Shown: positions 9,222 through 18,591, counted from the stretch's first letter. The stretch: 20,344 nucleotides of DNA from Lingula anatina (GCF_001039355.2 NW_019775966.1:1-20344); one strand, 5' to 3'. Notes: generated by a model from the letters alone, not told the origin. Numbers and translations: made by a program.

Positions 9222-9425
9222 ATGGCAAGTCCATCCATTAAAATAGAGTGCGACAATATCAAACGTGTAGTTGCATGTTGTCAGGGACAGACAGATGTTG
9301 TCAACGACCAAAGAGATGAAACAGAATGTGACAAAGAAACCGAGACACAACCTTGGACATGTACACAAATATGTCATTTCATCAAAACTTTACTTTGTAG
9401 TGTGAAACAAAACGCAGACAACTAA
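9222..9425 (+). CDS. Small Cys-containing orphan protein (67 aa)
   Basis: The frame has a good initiation context (GTTATGG), is preceded by the repeated CCAAT-type box and ends 10 bases before the integrase start, as expected in a compact viral genome. The product is hydrophilic and acidic in the middle with five cysteines (positions about 10, 19, 20, 36, 47; further Cys near 51 and 58), and no signal peptide or membrane segment. I recognise no family. It could be an early accessory gene or the start of a spliced product. Confidence 0.45.
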   Translation: MASPSIKIECDNIKRVVACCQGQTDVVNDQRDETECDKETETQPWTCTQICHFIKTLLCSVKQNADN

Positions 9426-9435
9426 ATACGTCGTC

Positions 9436-9668
9436 ATGAGAAAAAGACCATCAGCAAACAGTAAGATAGATGGTTACTTAAAGAAAATATATTACGACCC
9501 TTCTAACCCAGCTAGTTATGGAAGCGGGTCGAAATTATACGAAGCGGCAAGAAGAGATAAAAAGAAAATCACGCGTAAGCAAATCGAAGTGTTCTTGGCA
9601 AGACAAGATACATATACGCTACACGCTAAAGTCAGAAAACAATTCCGTACCAACCGCGTTGTTGTTGG
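9436..9668 (+). pseudogene. int: Polinton integrase, N-terminal fragment (truncated)
   Basis: About 78 codons match the start of Polinton/F54H12.3-type integrases: YYDPSNPASYGSG near residue 19, then the ITRKQ..FLARQDTYTLH helix-turn-helix-like block and a basic end at FRTNRVVV. In the family this N-terminal region precedes an rve-type catalytic core with the DDE triad and often a chromodomain. All of that is missing: homology ends where the inverted polymerase copy starts at 9669, and TAA follows at 9670-9672. The fragment cannot integrate DNA. Its position beside the BIR and small ORF shows the original gene order polB, accessory genes, int. Confidence 0.88.
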
Positions 9669-12600
9669 TTAAAGGTCACCCGATCGGAGCCGGTATACCT
9701 TTACCACGTCACGTTTTGAACAACCGAGGTGTGATCGCGCTGCAAGGAGACAAAAACGGGTCATACAACGATAATTTGTGTATCTTTAGATGTCTCGCCT
9801 TGCAAAGGGGCTGGCCTGTTCACGGACTTGAAAAGGCCACCAAACGGTTGTTTGAAACGTACGTGACAGAGACGGGGTGCAAAAGTAAAACATTTAAAGG
9901 TGTTCCTCTTCACCATCTCAATAGACTAGAAGACATCTTTAAAGTGAACATCACAGTCTACGAGTTAGAGGAATGCGAAGATGGTAAAACCGTTGCTCAA
10001 CTTGTTCGTCGGTCCATGACAAGACACAAAGAGACGATGGCAGTAAACCTATACGAGCATAATTTTTCTTACATTAGCGACATGAGTAAATACGCCAATT
10101 CTTTCTGCTGGTCAAAGTGTGACAAAATGTTTAAACACAAAGGTCATCTACATGTCCACGAATGGACCTGTAACGGCGCCGTAGAGTACCGTTTCCCTGG
10201 GAAAGCGTACGCGCCACAGCAAACAATCTTCGAACAACTCGAAGACGAAGGCATTGTTGTCCCCGAGGAAGACCGATACTACCGATATCGAGCCACATTC
10301 GACATCGAGTGCCTCTTGTCAAAACACGAACACCCCGAACACGGCCAAAGGCTTCGCTTGGCAAACGAACACCAGTTTCTAAGTGTAAGCGTGTGTAGTA
10401 ACGTGCCTGGGTACGACAAAGCGACCTGCATTATATCCAACGGTCAGCCGGCACTAGCTGTGCAACAGTTCATCGCTGTCTTACAAAACATGAGCCATGC
10501 TGCAGATCAGATTCTCTGCAATAAGTTTGCGTGGGTTTTTGAAAAATTAGACCAAATAATTGCCAAAGATTTGGAAAGTGAGAAAAGTGAGACTGAGAAT
10601 ACAGACGATGACGGTGACGAAGACACCGCATTAACAAGACATTATTTAACAAAACTAAGCAAAAAGTTTCGCAAGTATTTAAAAGAATTGCCTGTATTAG
10701 GGTTTAACAGCGGGCACTACGATTTAAACGCCATGAAAAAGTTGTTTTTTCCTCTGTTGTTAAACGCAGAAGAGATACGTTTTGTAGTAAAACGAAACAA
10801 CAACTTTATGGTGTTGAAGTCGGATAGCCTTAAAATTTTAGATATTTGCAATTACCTAGCTCCAGGTTGTAGTTATAGTCAATTTTTTAGGGCGTTTGAG
10901 TGCACAGAGTCCAAGGGGTTCTTTCCGTACGAGTGGATGGACTCCTTGGATAAACTCGAATGCCCCCATCTCCCTCCCCGAGAAGCATTTTACTCCAACT
11001 TAAAACAAGTCGGAATCAGCGAGGCAGATTACGCCTTGTGTCAACGCGTTTGGTGTGAAAACGACATGAAGACCATGCGCGATTTCCTTGTTTGGTACAA
11101 CAACAAAGACGTTGAACCGATGTTGGAGGCGGTGAAAAAAATGTTTGCTTTTTATGAAGAAAGAGATATCGACATGTTTAAAGACGGTATCAGCGTACCA
11201 GGCTTGACGCTGAAATATCTCTTTAAAAATGTCGGAGACGCGTACTTCACTCTCTTTGATGCTAAAAATAGTGATCTCCATTACCTCTTGAAAAACGCCA
11301 TTGTTGGTGGGCCCAGCATCATATTCCATCGCCACCATGAAAGGGATAAGACCTTTCTTCGAAAGGCAACCATGAAAGCGAGCGGACAAGCACCGAAGGT
11401 ATGCAAAAAAATCATTGGTTACGATGCCAATGCTCTCTACTTGTGGTGCTTGATGCAACCCATGCCAACCGGTACATTCATACGTCGACGTGAGGAATCT
11501 GAGTTCAAACGCGAGTATTCTCACCCACGGGGCCGTGAGGCCACGATGTGGTTGGACTGGGTCACTCATTCCGACGGTGTAACCATCCGGCATCAGTTCA
11601 ACGGCGTCGAAAAGCGAATAGGTTATAAGCCTCGACTACCTGTCGATGGATTTTGCCGAGAAACGAAGACGGTGTATCAGTATCACGGGTGTTATTTTCA
11701 TGGCCACCGTTGTCATCTTAATCAAAACAAAGATGGCACCTATAAATTAAGTTATTAATGACACCAAAAGAGTCTCTATGTCCTCATTGCGAATCGAAAC
11801 AGACGAAAATAGCAAATACATTCGAGAGCAAGGGTATAATTTGGTAGAAATGTGGGAGTGTGAGTGGAAAAAACTTCAACGTGAGAACGATGAAGTGCGT
11901 GCCTTTACAAACCGGTACACGCTTCCCACTGAAAGCAAATATAAACTGCCATTTGATGAAATTGTACAAGCCATTAGCAATGATAAATTGTTTGGATTTG
12001 TGGAATGTGACATAGAGGTCCCCTCAGAACTCCGATCCGTTTTTGCTGAAATGCCACCTATCTTCAAAAACACCACGATTACCCGCGACGACATTGGGTC
12101 GTACATGAAAAATTTTGCCGAGGAAAATAATATCATGCACACTCCTAGAAAGTCGTTGATAGGCAGTTTCTTCGGAGAAAAAATCGTGTTAGCCACCCCT
12201 CTTTTGAAATGGTATTTTGCACATGGTCTTCGTGTTTCGCAGATCTATCAGGTAGTCGAGTACACACCCAACGCCTGCTTTGAATATTTTGGTAACGCGG
12301 TCAGTGAAGCTCGAAGGGAGGGAGACAGGGACAAATCAAAGACTATCGTTGCCGACACCATGAAACTCATTGGTAACTCGGGCTACGGTAAGACAGTGAC
12401 AAACAAAGAAAAACACCGCGACACCGAATACGGTGGAGAAGCAAAGGCCTCGTTAAAAGTATGCAGTCCTCGCTTTAGGCGTTTAGATCAAATAACACAA
12501 GATATCTACGAAATTGAGTTAAATAAAAAAGTTATCAAATTTGACCTGCCTCTGCATATCGGTGTGATGGTGTATCAGTACGCCAAACTACGGATGTTAG

Positions 12601-13098
12601 AGTTTTATTACGACTTTATGATGAAATTCGTGGATCCGTCCGATTTCCAATATTGTGAAATGGACACGGATTCAGCATATATTGCAATTTCAGCTGACAG
12701 ATTAGAAGCCGTGATAAAACCCGAAATGCGAGACAAGTATGAAACAGAAAAACATCTGTAGTTTCCGCGAACCGATACCCTGAACACGAGGCCTTCGACA
12801 AAAGAAAGCCCGGATTGTTCAAGGCTGAGTGGATCGGTGATGGTATCGTTAGTCTTTGCAGTAAAACGTATTACTGTTTTGGAAGTGACACAAAACCAAA
12901 ATACAGTTGCAAGGGTGTAAATAGAAACAACAACGACATAGACAAGCACAAATATTTAGACGTGCTATTGAATAGAAAAAGTGGTAGTGGTTTAAATAGA
13001 GGTATTCCTATGTACAAAGACGGGATGCCTTTTCTTACTTTTATTATAAGAGAGTAGTATTGGATGATGGCGTCTCCACTGCACCTTTAGAAATTTAG
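9669..13098 (+). pseudogene. polB: DNA polymerase, right inverted partial copy (broken)
   Basis: This is the mirror copy of the left polymerase from about residue 298 to the C-terminus; the three N-terminal C2H2 fingers are absent. It retains the OTU-like Cys (codon 9779-9781), exonuclease motifs, motif A, then after the shared frameshift (about 11740-11777) motifs B and C. Lesions private to this copy: a TAG at 12759-12761, a shortened C tract (12778-12780), and a 25-bp deletion at 13006/13007 that shifts the C-terminal frame. The candidate catalytic His of the OTU-like block is Asn (10061-10063). A long open frame extends back to 9518, but those upstream codons are the integrase read out of frame, not a true start. 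The poly(A) signal AATAAA is at 13121-13126. Confidence 0.92.
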
Positions 13099-13588
13099 GG
13101 AGTGTGTATTATATTCACTTAATAAAAACAAATCTATTAAAAAAGACTGTTTTGTTGTTGCATTGGATTGATTTTAAAACAATGTCTGATTACCATGATA
13201 ATTCATTCGTAAAACAATCCCGTTGCGTGTAAAGGCCATTCAAATTAATTTGAAAACAATATAATTATTATGTCAAGATAAGACGCGTCCTATGTTAAAT
13301 CGCAAATTATTAAAGGGTCTTGATAAAAAATTACGTCTTATGAGTTGTTACGTCACACTTGAGTAACAGGTCACCCTTCAAATGTTAAGAGTTGATTATG
13401 TAATATCACGTAACCATGTTATTACGTAACAACATGTAATATTACATAATATTACATAATAACATTAATTACGTGTATTATGTTATATTACATAATTACA
13501 TTGATTACGTTATGTTACGTCACATTTACATAACGGGACCTCACGAGGAGGTCCTCAAATACTACTCCTGTCGTCCACATATACTACT
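13099..13588 (-). repeat. Right TIR of the Polinton
   Basis: This is the noncoding mirror of 3525-4014, with the AATAAA signal (13121-13126, plus strand), the A(C/T)GTAA array (13323-13535), the GGACCTC/GAGGTCC hairpin (13536-13554) and the ACTACT terminus at 13588. Confidence 0.9.
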
Positions 13589-13594
13589 GGTAAG
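13589..13594. repeat. Polinton target site duplication, right copy (GGTAAG)
   Basis: Exact repeat of 3519-3524, directly after the ACTACT terminus. Confidence 0.95.
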
Positions 13595-14361
13595 GTAGGA
13601 GGCTGAGTGCTTGACAAAGACGAATGCACGAGACGACCACCAACAATCATAATCCCATCACGCATGACTGGTACTAACTTGTAGATGGGACTTGATTTTA
13701 GAACACGACCCCTTTTCAATGCAATCAGTTCAGATGAAAAACTCTCATTCTGAACACACCGAATAATGTTATATTCGGCCTCCTTTAATTCACTGACCGT
13801 CACATGCCCTGACGTCACTACCTTTGTGTGTAAATATTTTCTGAAATGCATCAACCATGCGACCGCCTTACACAAGCGGTAATAAGATGAATAATACATC
13901 CACAGCTTTTCCAAAAAATTCTGACCTCCAGAATTTGATTCTTCCACAACACCGGCATTGCATGCAGAAATGTTGTCATCCTTTGATACATGTATATCAC
14001 TGACAATTGGTTCATTTTTGGGCCATTCAGACCTGAAATCAGACAAAAAATGAACACCATGGGCAATTACATCTAACAGCTCAGAATCATTGACTACAAA
14101 TTTGGTAAGTTTGAAACCCCCGTCAAGAAGAGCCTTTTTTACATCGACAATTACCTCACGGGCAACTTCTTTTGTCCTCACAGATTTCAACAAATCATCA
14201 ATGTAAAAATTCCGTTGAACCGTCCCACGGACCAAATCAGTGACGTCATGATCCAAGCGCAAAACAACTAGCACTACCTGCCCACTTACCTCCAAACAAG
14301 TGAACGCGCATACGAAAATGCACAAGTGAGTCATCCTCCCACCATAATAAGCGTAAAGCAT
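13595..14361 (-). pseudogene. BEL/Pao pol: RT C-terminus, RNase H deletion, integrase start
   Basis: The minus-strand frame contains the RT catalytic box YIDD (NFYIDDLLKSV) followed by LLDGGFKLTKF, the end of the RT palm. About 15 residues later it jumps to HGVHFLSDFRSEWP, which in BEL/Pao lies after RNase H. The RNase H region (normally well over 100 residues) is therefore deleted in frame. Next come the integrase-leading motifs (a VQ..F..E..L segment and IVGGRLVHSS). The frame is then cut by the Polinton; its true continuation is at 3518 leftward. At the upstream edge a frameshift near 14260 separates it from the main RT frame. Confidence 0.85.
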
Positions 14362-15973
14362 TTCTGTCCTTTTCTGGAACTATGACTTGGTAGTACATAC
14401 ATTCAATATCCGCCATTATGGCGTATCTAAATTGACGGAAACGCAACAGTATGCCAATCAACTTATTTGTCAAGTCGGGGCCCTGTAAACACTGATTATT
14501 CAAACTGATGCCTTGACATTTCAAAGCACAATCAAAGACAATTCTAAACTTTTCAGGTTTTGCCGGATTTAACACAAAATGATGTGGTAAGTACCACACA
14601 GTGTTATCATTCAACTCAATTTCACTCTCGGGCACTCTTTCAACATAACCGTCCGACACTAACTTCAACATGTTTTCTGCATATTTATCTCGCAAACCAA
14701 CTTTCTCAAGTCTGCGCTCAAGGCTCTGCAATCGATGATAGACTACAGCCCGATTATCAGGAAAATTTGGACATTCGTCTTTCCATGGTATGGGTAAAAC
14801 GTAGTGTCCATTTTCCTTGGAAACAGTAGATTCCCATAAAGACAAAACCCCTTTGTCCTCACATGAAAATCCCAAACAGTCATCAGCACTCTCCAATTTC
14901 CACATATTCTCAATTTTCTTTTCTAGAGAAAGGAAATTGACTGAAATTTCTTGGGGAAAAGAATCGACATTGGGTCCATTCAAACACCACCCTAATCGTG
15001 AACGCACTGCATACATATCACACTCACCACTTTCATCAATGCGCACTTCAAGCGGCATAATTAAATGTGCATTGTCCATGCCTATAATCAAATCAGCTTG
15101 CGATTGCGTATTAATCTGAGGAAGATTAATATCTGATAGATGAGGGAAAGCTGACACATTGATGTGTTGATTTGCTCGGACTTGTATAGTTGGGACAACT
15201 AACACATTTGATAAGTGGTACGTCTTCGCAGCGTCGCCGCAAGGAGACACGTCAATTGAAACAACAGGCGACCTAATGGACCTTGAACTGTCAAGAGTAC
15301 TTAGCCGACATTGCACGTCATCTTTTGTATCAAGGCAAAGAGAAGAAGCCAAGCGCTGTGATATAAAAGTAGACGTTGACCCGCTATCTAAAAGCGCAAG
15401 TGCATTTATCTTGTCATTTACTCTCACTGTAACAATGGGCAAATTCACACAGACCGATGCTGAAGAGACACCGCTATCTGACGCATTTGAAAAAACCGCG
15501 GCCTCAACTGACTGAACACTACTATAAGTCACGTTTGACGTTCTCGTACCCTGATCGGCATGGGTTGTTTCGGAGAATATGTGAAGTAATCTAGAGTGCT
15601 TATAAGCACAACCGGACACCTTGCACATGGGAAGTTTGTTACAGCTATCGGAAAAATGACCCGCGTCTAAACAATTGAAACACAGCTTGTGTCTCTTCAC
15701 TAACGCGATCCGCGCTGACACGTCCATTTTCTTGAAATCGTCACACTGAAACAACTTGTGATTTCGCTGACAAACAACACAAGGGACAAAATGCAGGTTA
15801 CTCATGTTTGTCGGAACTTCATCTTGTTTAGCACTGGCAAACGCCAGAGATGAATTGACCCATTTAGTTAAAGAGTGGTCTCCGTAGACCGGGTCGTTGG
15901 CGTCCGCGGCCGATACGGTCATGTAATCAGCGAACTGAGTAAATGTTGGATATTTTCCGATGTGTTTTTTCAC
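14246..15973 (-). pseudogene. BEL/Pao gag-pol: CCHC, aspartic protease and RT N-terminus
   Basis: In order: the CCHC zinc knuckle C98-x2-C101-x4-H106-x4-C111, a DUF1758-like retropepsin with DSGST at about 196-200, the BEL linker region, and the reverse transcriptase fingers/palm with PHHFVLNPAKPEKFRIVFD at about 462-480 and the first catalytic Asp in ADIECMYY (about 521). The frame ends early after HLFGGKWAGSASCFALGS; the rest of RT continues in another frame from about 14260, so a frameshift has occurred there. It is in the same frame as the upstream gag, separated by one TGA. Confidence 0.9.
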
Positions 15974-15991
15974 CTCTAATGCTTTCTTTTG

Positions 15992-16765
15992 TCAACCTTT
16001 CATAACTTTACTACTACATCTACGTACTATGTCCAACATAATTTTCTGGTTTTCTATTCCGCCTTTTAATGACAACTTTTCCAGTGTAAGACTGGCAATT
16101 TGGATTTCGTCTGCTAAACATTGCAACTCTTTAGCACTACTTACTCGTTTGCCATGTCTGAGATTTTCAATGAGAGCATTGGCAACCAAATGATCATTAC
16201 CAAATCGTTCCTTTAGTATTTCTCTTGCTTTTGTGTAACCTTCAGATCCACCTATTAATACACAGTTCTTAATTGCATCTTTCGCTGGTCCAGATGTTAA
16301 CTGAAGCAACCTATTTAATCTAGTTTGAGGATCTTTCACATTCGATTCAACAATCTCCTCAAATAAGGTAATAAAATAATGATAACCTTTGGCATTGCCA
16401 CTGAAAATGTCAATATTGCATCGTGGTACATTCAAATATGAAATCAAAGTTGATTCACTTGCAGGCTGTAATTCTGCACTGCTCTTTACACCTTTCAAAA
16501 AACCAATACCAAGCTTAACACATTCAATAAAATTGTTTTCTACTTCGCGAAACCATGCTTCGCTTGATTCTACTTCATCATCATCAACAAGTAAACTATG
16601 AAATTGATCATGAAATGATTCAAAAGACGAAAAAGTGTCTTTAAGCTTATCTAGCTTACTCTCTACTAATTTAGAGTCCTCCTCAGCTACGGCTCTTTCC
16701 ACTGCCCCAATACATCTAGTGACCACGCCCTTACGTGCTCTTCTCGCCCGGCGTAGATCCTCCAT
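15992..16765 (-). CDS. gag: BEL/Pao gag (DUF1759-like)
   Basis: The frame of 257 codons begins with an Arg-rich N-terminus, then a Glu/Asp-rich helical region, then the DUF1759-like capsid segment: DIFSGNAKGYHYFITLFEEI at about residues 138-157, later RLLQLTSGPAKDAIKNC and REILKERFGN. This is the BEL/Pao gag signature, giving the structural protein of the virus-like particle. The frame stops at TGA (15992-15994), but the same frame reopens at once into the CCHC and protease. BEL elements usually encode one gag-pol polyprotein, so the TGA is either a lesion or, less likely, a readthrough stop. Confidence 0.85.
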   Translation of the reverse strand: MEDLRRARRARKGVVTRCIGAVERAVAEEDSKLVESKLDKLKDTFSSFESFHDQFHSLLVDDDEVESSEAWFREVENNFIECVKLGIGFLKGVKSSAELQPASESTLISYLNVPRCNIDIFSGNAKGYHYFITLFEEIVESNVKDPQTRLNRLLQLTSGPAKDAIKNCVLIGGSEGYTKAREILKERFGNDHLVANALIENLRHGKRVSSAKELQCLADEIQIASLTLEKLSLKGGIENQKIMLDIVRRCSSKVMKG

Positions 16766-16953
16766 TTTTTCTGGTTCACTCTTATTGTCGGCGCGGTGGA
16801 ACGTTCACCTTCCTCTGTAACACAAAGACGGGACCAGGCGTTGGACACAAATAGACAGGTGGCTCACTGGGTAGGACTCGGTACTCGAATATCACTGGCA
16901 GGGACGAATATCATTGTCGATTTCACTGGCAGGGACTCTGCATTTGATTTCAC
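16766..16953 (-). promoter_or_regulatory. BEL/Pao 5' leader with direct repeats
   Basis: This is untranslated leader between the 5' LTR and gag. It holds TCACTGGCAGGGAC twice (16892-16905 and 16923-16936, 31-bp offset). No TGG-initial primer-binding site is visible right after the LTR, so the priming tRNA cannot be named. Confidence 0.6.
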
Positions 16954-17572
16954 TGTTGAACAACTCAGGATTCATATCTCAGTAGCCTTTATTTCACATC
17001 ATCATACATTAGACAAATGGTGAAACTAAAATATAATGAAATAAATGCAATGAATAAAAAATAAATGATAATACTAACATGATAATGGAGTACAATTTAT
17101 GGTGAATATGAGCAAAGTAAACACATAATTTATGATACTATAATGAACAAATAAATAAATAATTAAATAACAATAACTTACTCAAATTGCAGCTACATAA
17201 CTTGGATATAATCCTGTTGTTCAAATAAAATTAAATAAATAAAATGTATACATATACGACGGGCTAGCCCCCATGCGTATCTGTGACAAAATCCTACGAT
17301 GGGCCAACCCCCATGCGCATCGGCTGCTAAATCACGAGTGGACTACACCCTAGTATGGTCTGCTCACTACCCTCAAAAATAATTGACCCGTAACATTGGG
17401 TCACTGGAAATAATCTCAAAACTTATACACTACTGTTCTCTAAATGAAGCAAACAATGAAAAATACTGATAAATATCCTAATTGCAACAACAAATAATAA
17501 TAACAATAATAACAATTATTTAAATACGCTTATTTTACTTTTTAATTTATTTTGCCGCATAGGTCGGCAACA
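16954..17572 (-). repeat. 5' LTR of the BEL/Pao element
   Basis: 619 bp with TGTTG...CAACA termini, differing from 1764-2382 by the four substitutions noted. Being upstream of gag on the minus strand, it is the promoter LTR. It carries the same 40-bp-period internal repeat (starting near 17255 and 17295). Confidence 0.95.
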
Positions 17573-18348
17573 ATAAGGAGAAAGTCATTGTCCCTTGTAT
17601 GGTATTTATGTTTGTCATTTGTTACAGGAATTAATAAGTAGTATTTACAAGAAATTGAGATTGCATCTTGTTTTGGCATGTGTGACGGTATATCAATTCT
17701 TTTAGTTAAAATTGATGGACTATAACGTCGGACTTTTTTTTGTTGTAAGTTAATTGAGGGCGTTATAAAGATAAGAAAAAATACGTACGTCAATATATTG
17801 ACAAACCTGTGAGTTAATGTCTAAATCTTTAAGTTATCAAGTAAAATAAAAAAAGTTGCCATAAAAATAGTGACCTTAACTGGTAAAATAACATACAGCT
17901 TTATTACCGTGTTTGTTATTCAATTTAATTTTAACCTTGTACGTTTTGAAACTTTTAAAACGTTCTGTCTTCCATGATATTTCGCCGATTTTCGTACCAG
18001 AAAATTCCAAAAAGTTAGCAAGCAACTGTTTATGCTGTTCTTCCAGGCGTTTATTAATATACATGTACAGTACTGTATTACTATACAGTCAAAAGAGGCC
18101 ATGGGACCGATGACATTGCCCTTATCCCGTTCCCCTGGGTATTGCAGCAGCAGGTGATTTACTCACAATTTGTAGAAATCTTATTCTAATAACTTCGCAG
18201 TGCTGCACATTTTCCAGGCCTTTCTTACGATCCACGTTCTAAGAAGCCATTCCTATTTCACCAACTTATGTACATGTATATATTTAGGGTGAACATTTGC
18301 GTATGCAGTTAATACCAATTTTATCCCGTAACAAGTTAACAGTAGTTT
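17573..18348. other. Right host flank, no gene recognised
   Basis: AT-rich DNA. Open frames of 60-83 codons on both strands (for example 17542-17793 minus and 17913-18113 plus) overlap each other, lack domains and are not called. Confidence 0.6.
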
Positions 18349-18591
18349 ATTACAAAGGCCTGCTAACTCCATAATCTACGTAAATGATTCAACCCGCCAG
18401 ACACAAAAGGTCAAGCACTGCCTTTGCAAAAACTTCTGCTGTAAAATTCCCGATCACAGATAACGATCGGCAGTTATGTTAGGGCCGATTTTATCTCTTC
18501 ACCAGGTGTGCCACGGCTAATTACAAAGGCCTGTTAACGAAATCGACCAGGTAAATAACTCATCCTCACTGACACAAGTGGTCAGGCACTG
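18349..18591. repeat. 171-bp-period direct repeat
   Basis: ATTACAAAGGCCTG(C/T)TAAC starts at 18349 and again at 18520. Both units run to a (G)GTCA(A/G)GCACTG block (18411-18420 and 18581-18591), an exact 171-bp offset with internal substitutions. The segment between overlaps the inverted partner of 1188-1316. Probably a tandem part of an interspersed repeat family. Confidence 0.65.
18439..18572 (-). repeat. Interspersed repeat, copy B (inverted partner of 1188-1316)
   Basis: The reverse complement matches 1188-1316 over about 130 bases, including the ACTGCCGATCGTTATCTG block and AGAGATAAAATCGGCC. The copies flank the BEL insertion in opposite orientation. Confidence 0.7.

Larger units (their letters stand above)
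3525..13588. mobile_element. Foldback Polinton/Maverick (adintovirus-like) element, 10,064 bp
   Basis: Ends are AGTAGTATATG... and ...CATATACTACT, with perfect 6-bp target duplications. It carries a protein-primed family B DNA polymerase and the N-terminus of a retroviral-type integrase of the Polinton class, the two defining genes. Normal Polintons are about 15-20 kb with TIRs of a few hundred bases to about 1 kb, plus major and minor capsid, FtsK/HerA-type ATPase and adenain-like protease. Here all of those are absent, and the integrase-side half is replaced by an inverted copy of the polymerase-side half. The arms differ by roughly 0.3% (about 12 substitutions noted by eye plus two indels), less than the host LTR pair, consistent with insertion into an already present BEL copy. 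Confidence 0.93.
9669..13588 (-). repeat. Right arm of 3.9-kb inverted repeat
   Basis: Mirror of 3525-7471. Private differences include a TAG stop at 12759-12761, a shortened C tract at 12778-12780, a 25-bp deletion at 13006/13007, and His-to-Asn plus Pro-to-Ser changes near 10061-10069. Its inner edge abuts an integrase fragment, so the natural integrase-side half of the element has been lost. Confidence 0.95.
1764..17572 (-). mobile_element. BEL/Pao LTR retrotransposon (interrupted by a Polinton)
   Basis: The element is bounded by two 619-bp LTRs and reads on the minus strand: 5' LTR at right, leader, gag, CCHC, aspartic protease, RT, integrase with DUF5641-like C-terminus, 3' LTR at left. 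Domain order and the DUF1759/DUF1758-like regions are characteristic of BEL/Pao. Subtracting the Polinton and one target duplication leaves about 5.7 kb, typical for the superfamily. The four LTR substitutions noted in 619 bp indicate a fairly recent insertion. An expected 5-bp target duplication is not clear: ATAGA precedes and ATAAG follows. Coding capacity is broken by stops, frameshifts and loss of RNase H. Confidence 0.93.

Noticed and set aside
9518-9668. Apparent start of a 746-codon fused polymerase protein
   Set aside because: Codons before 9669 are the integrase fragment read in a different frame, so this is not an evolved N-terminus.
3525-13588. Assembly artefact (false palindrome)
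   Set aside because: Arms differ by about a dozen substitutions and two indels, the target duplication is perfect and the interrupted BEL frame continues on both sides. An artefact is not excluded without long reads, but is disfavoured.
16930-16953. tRNA primer-binding site after the 5' LTR
   Set aside because: Minus-strand bases after the LTR begin GTGAAATC with no TGG; no tRNA complement recognised.
1759-17577. 5-bp target duplication of the BEL element
   Set aside because: ATAGA and ATAAG match at only three of five positions; not good enough to call.
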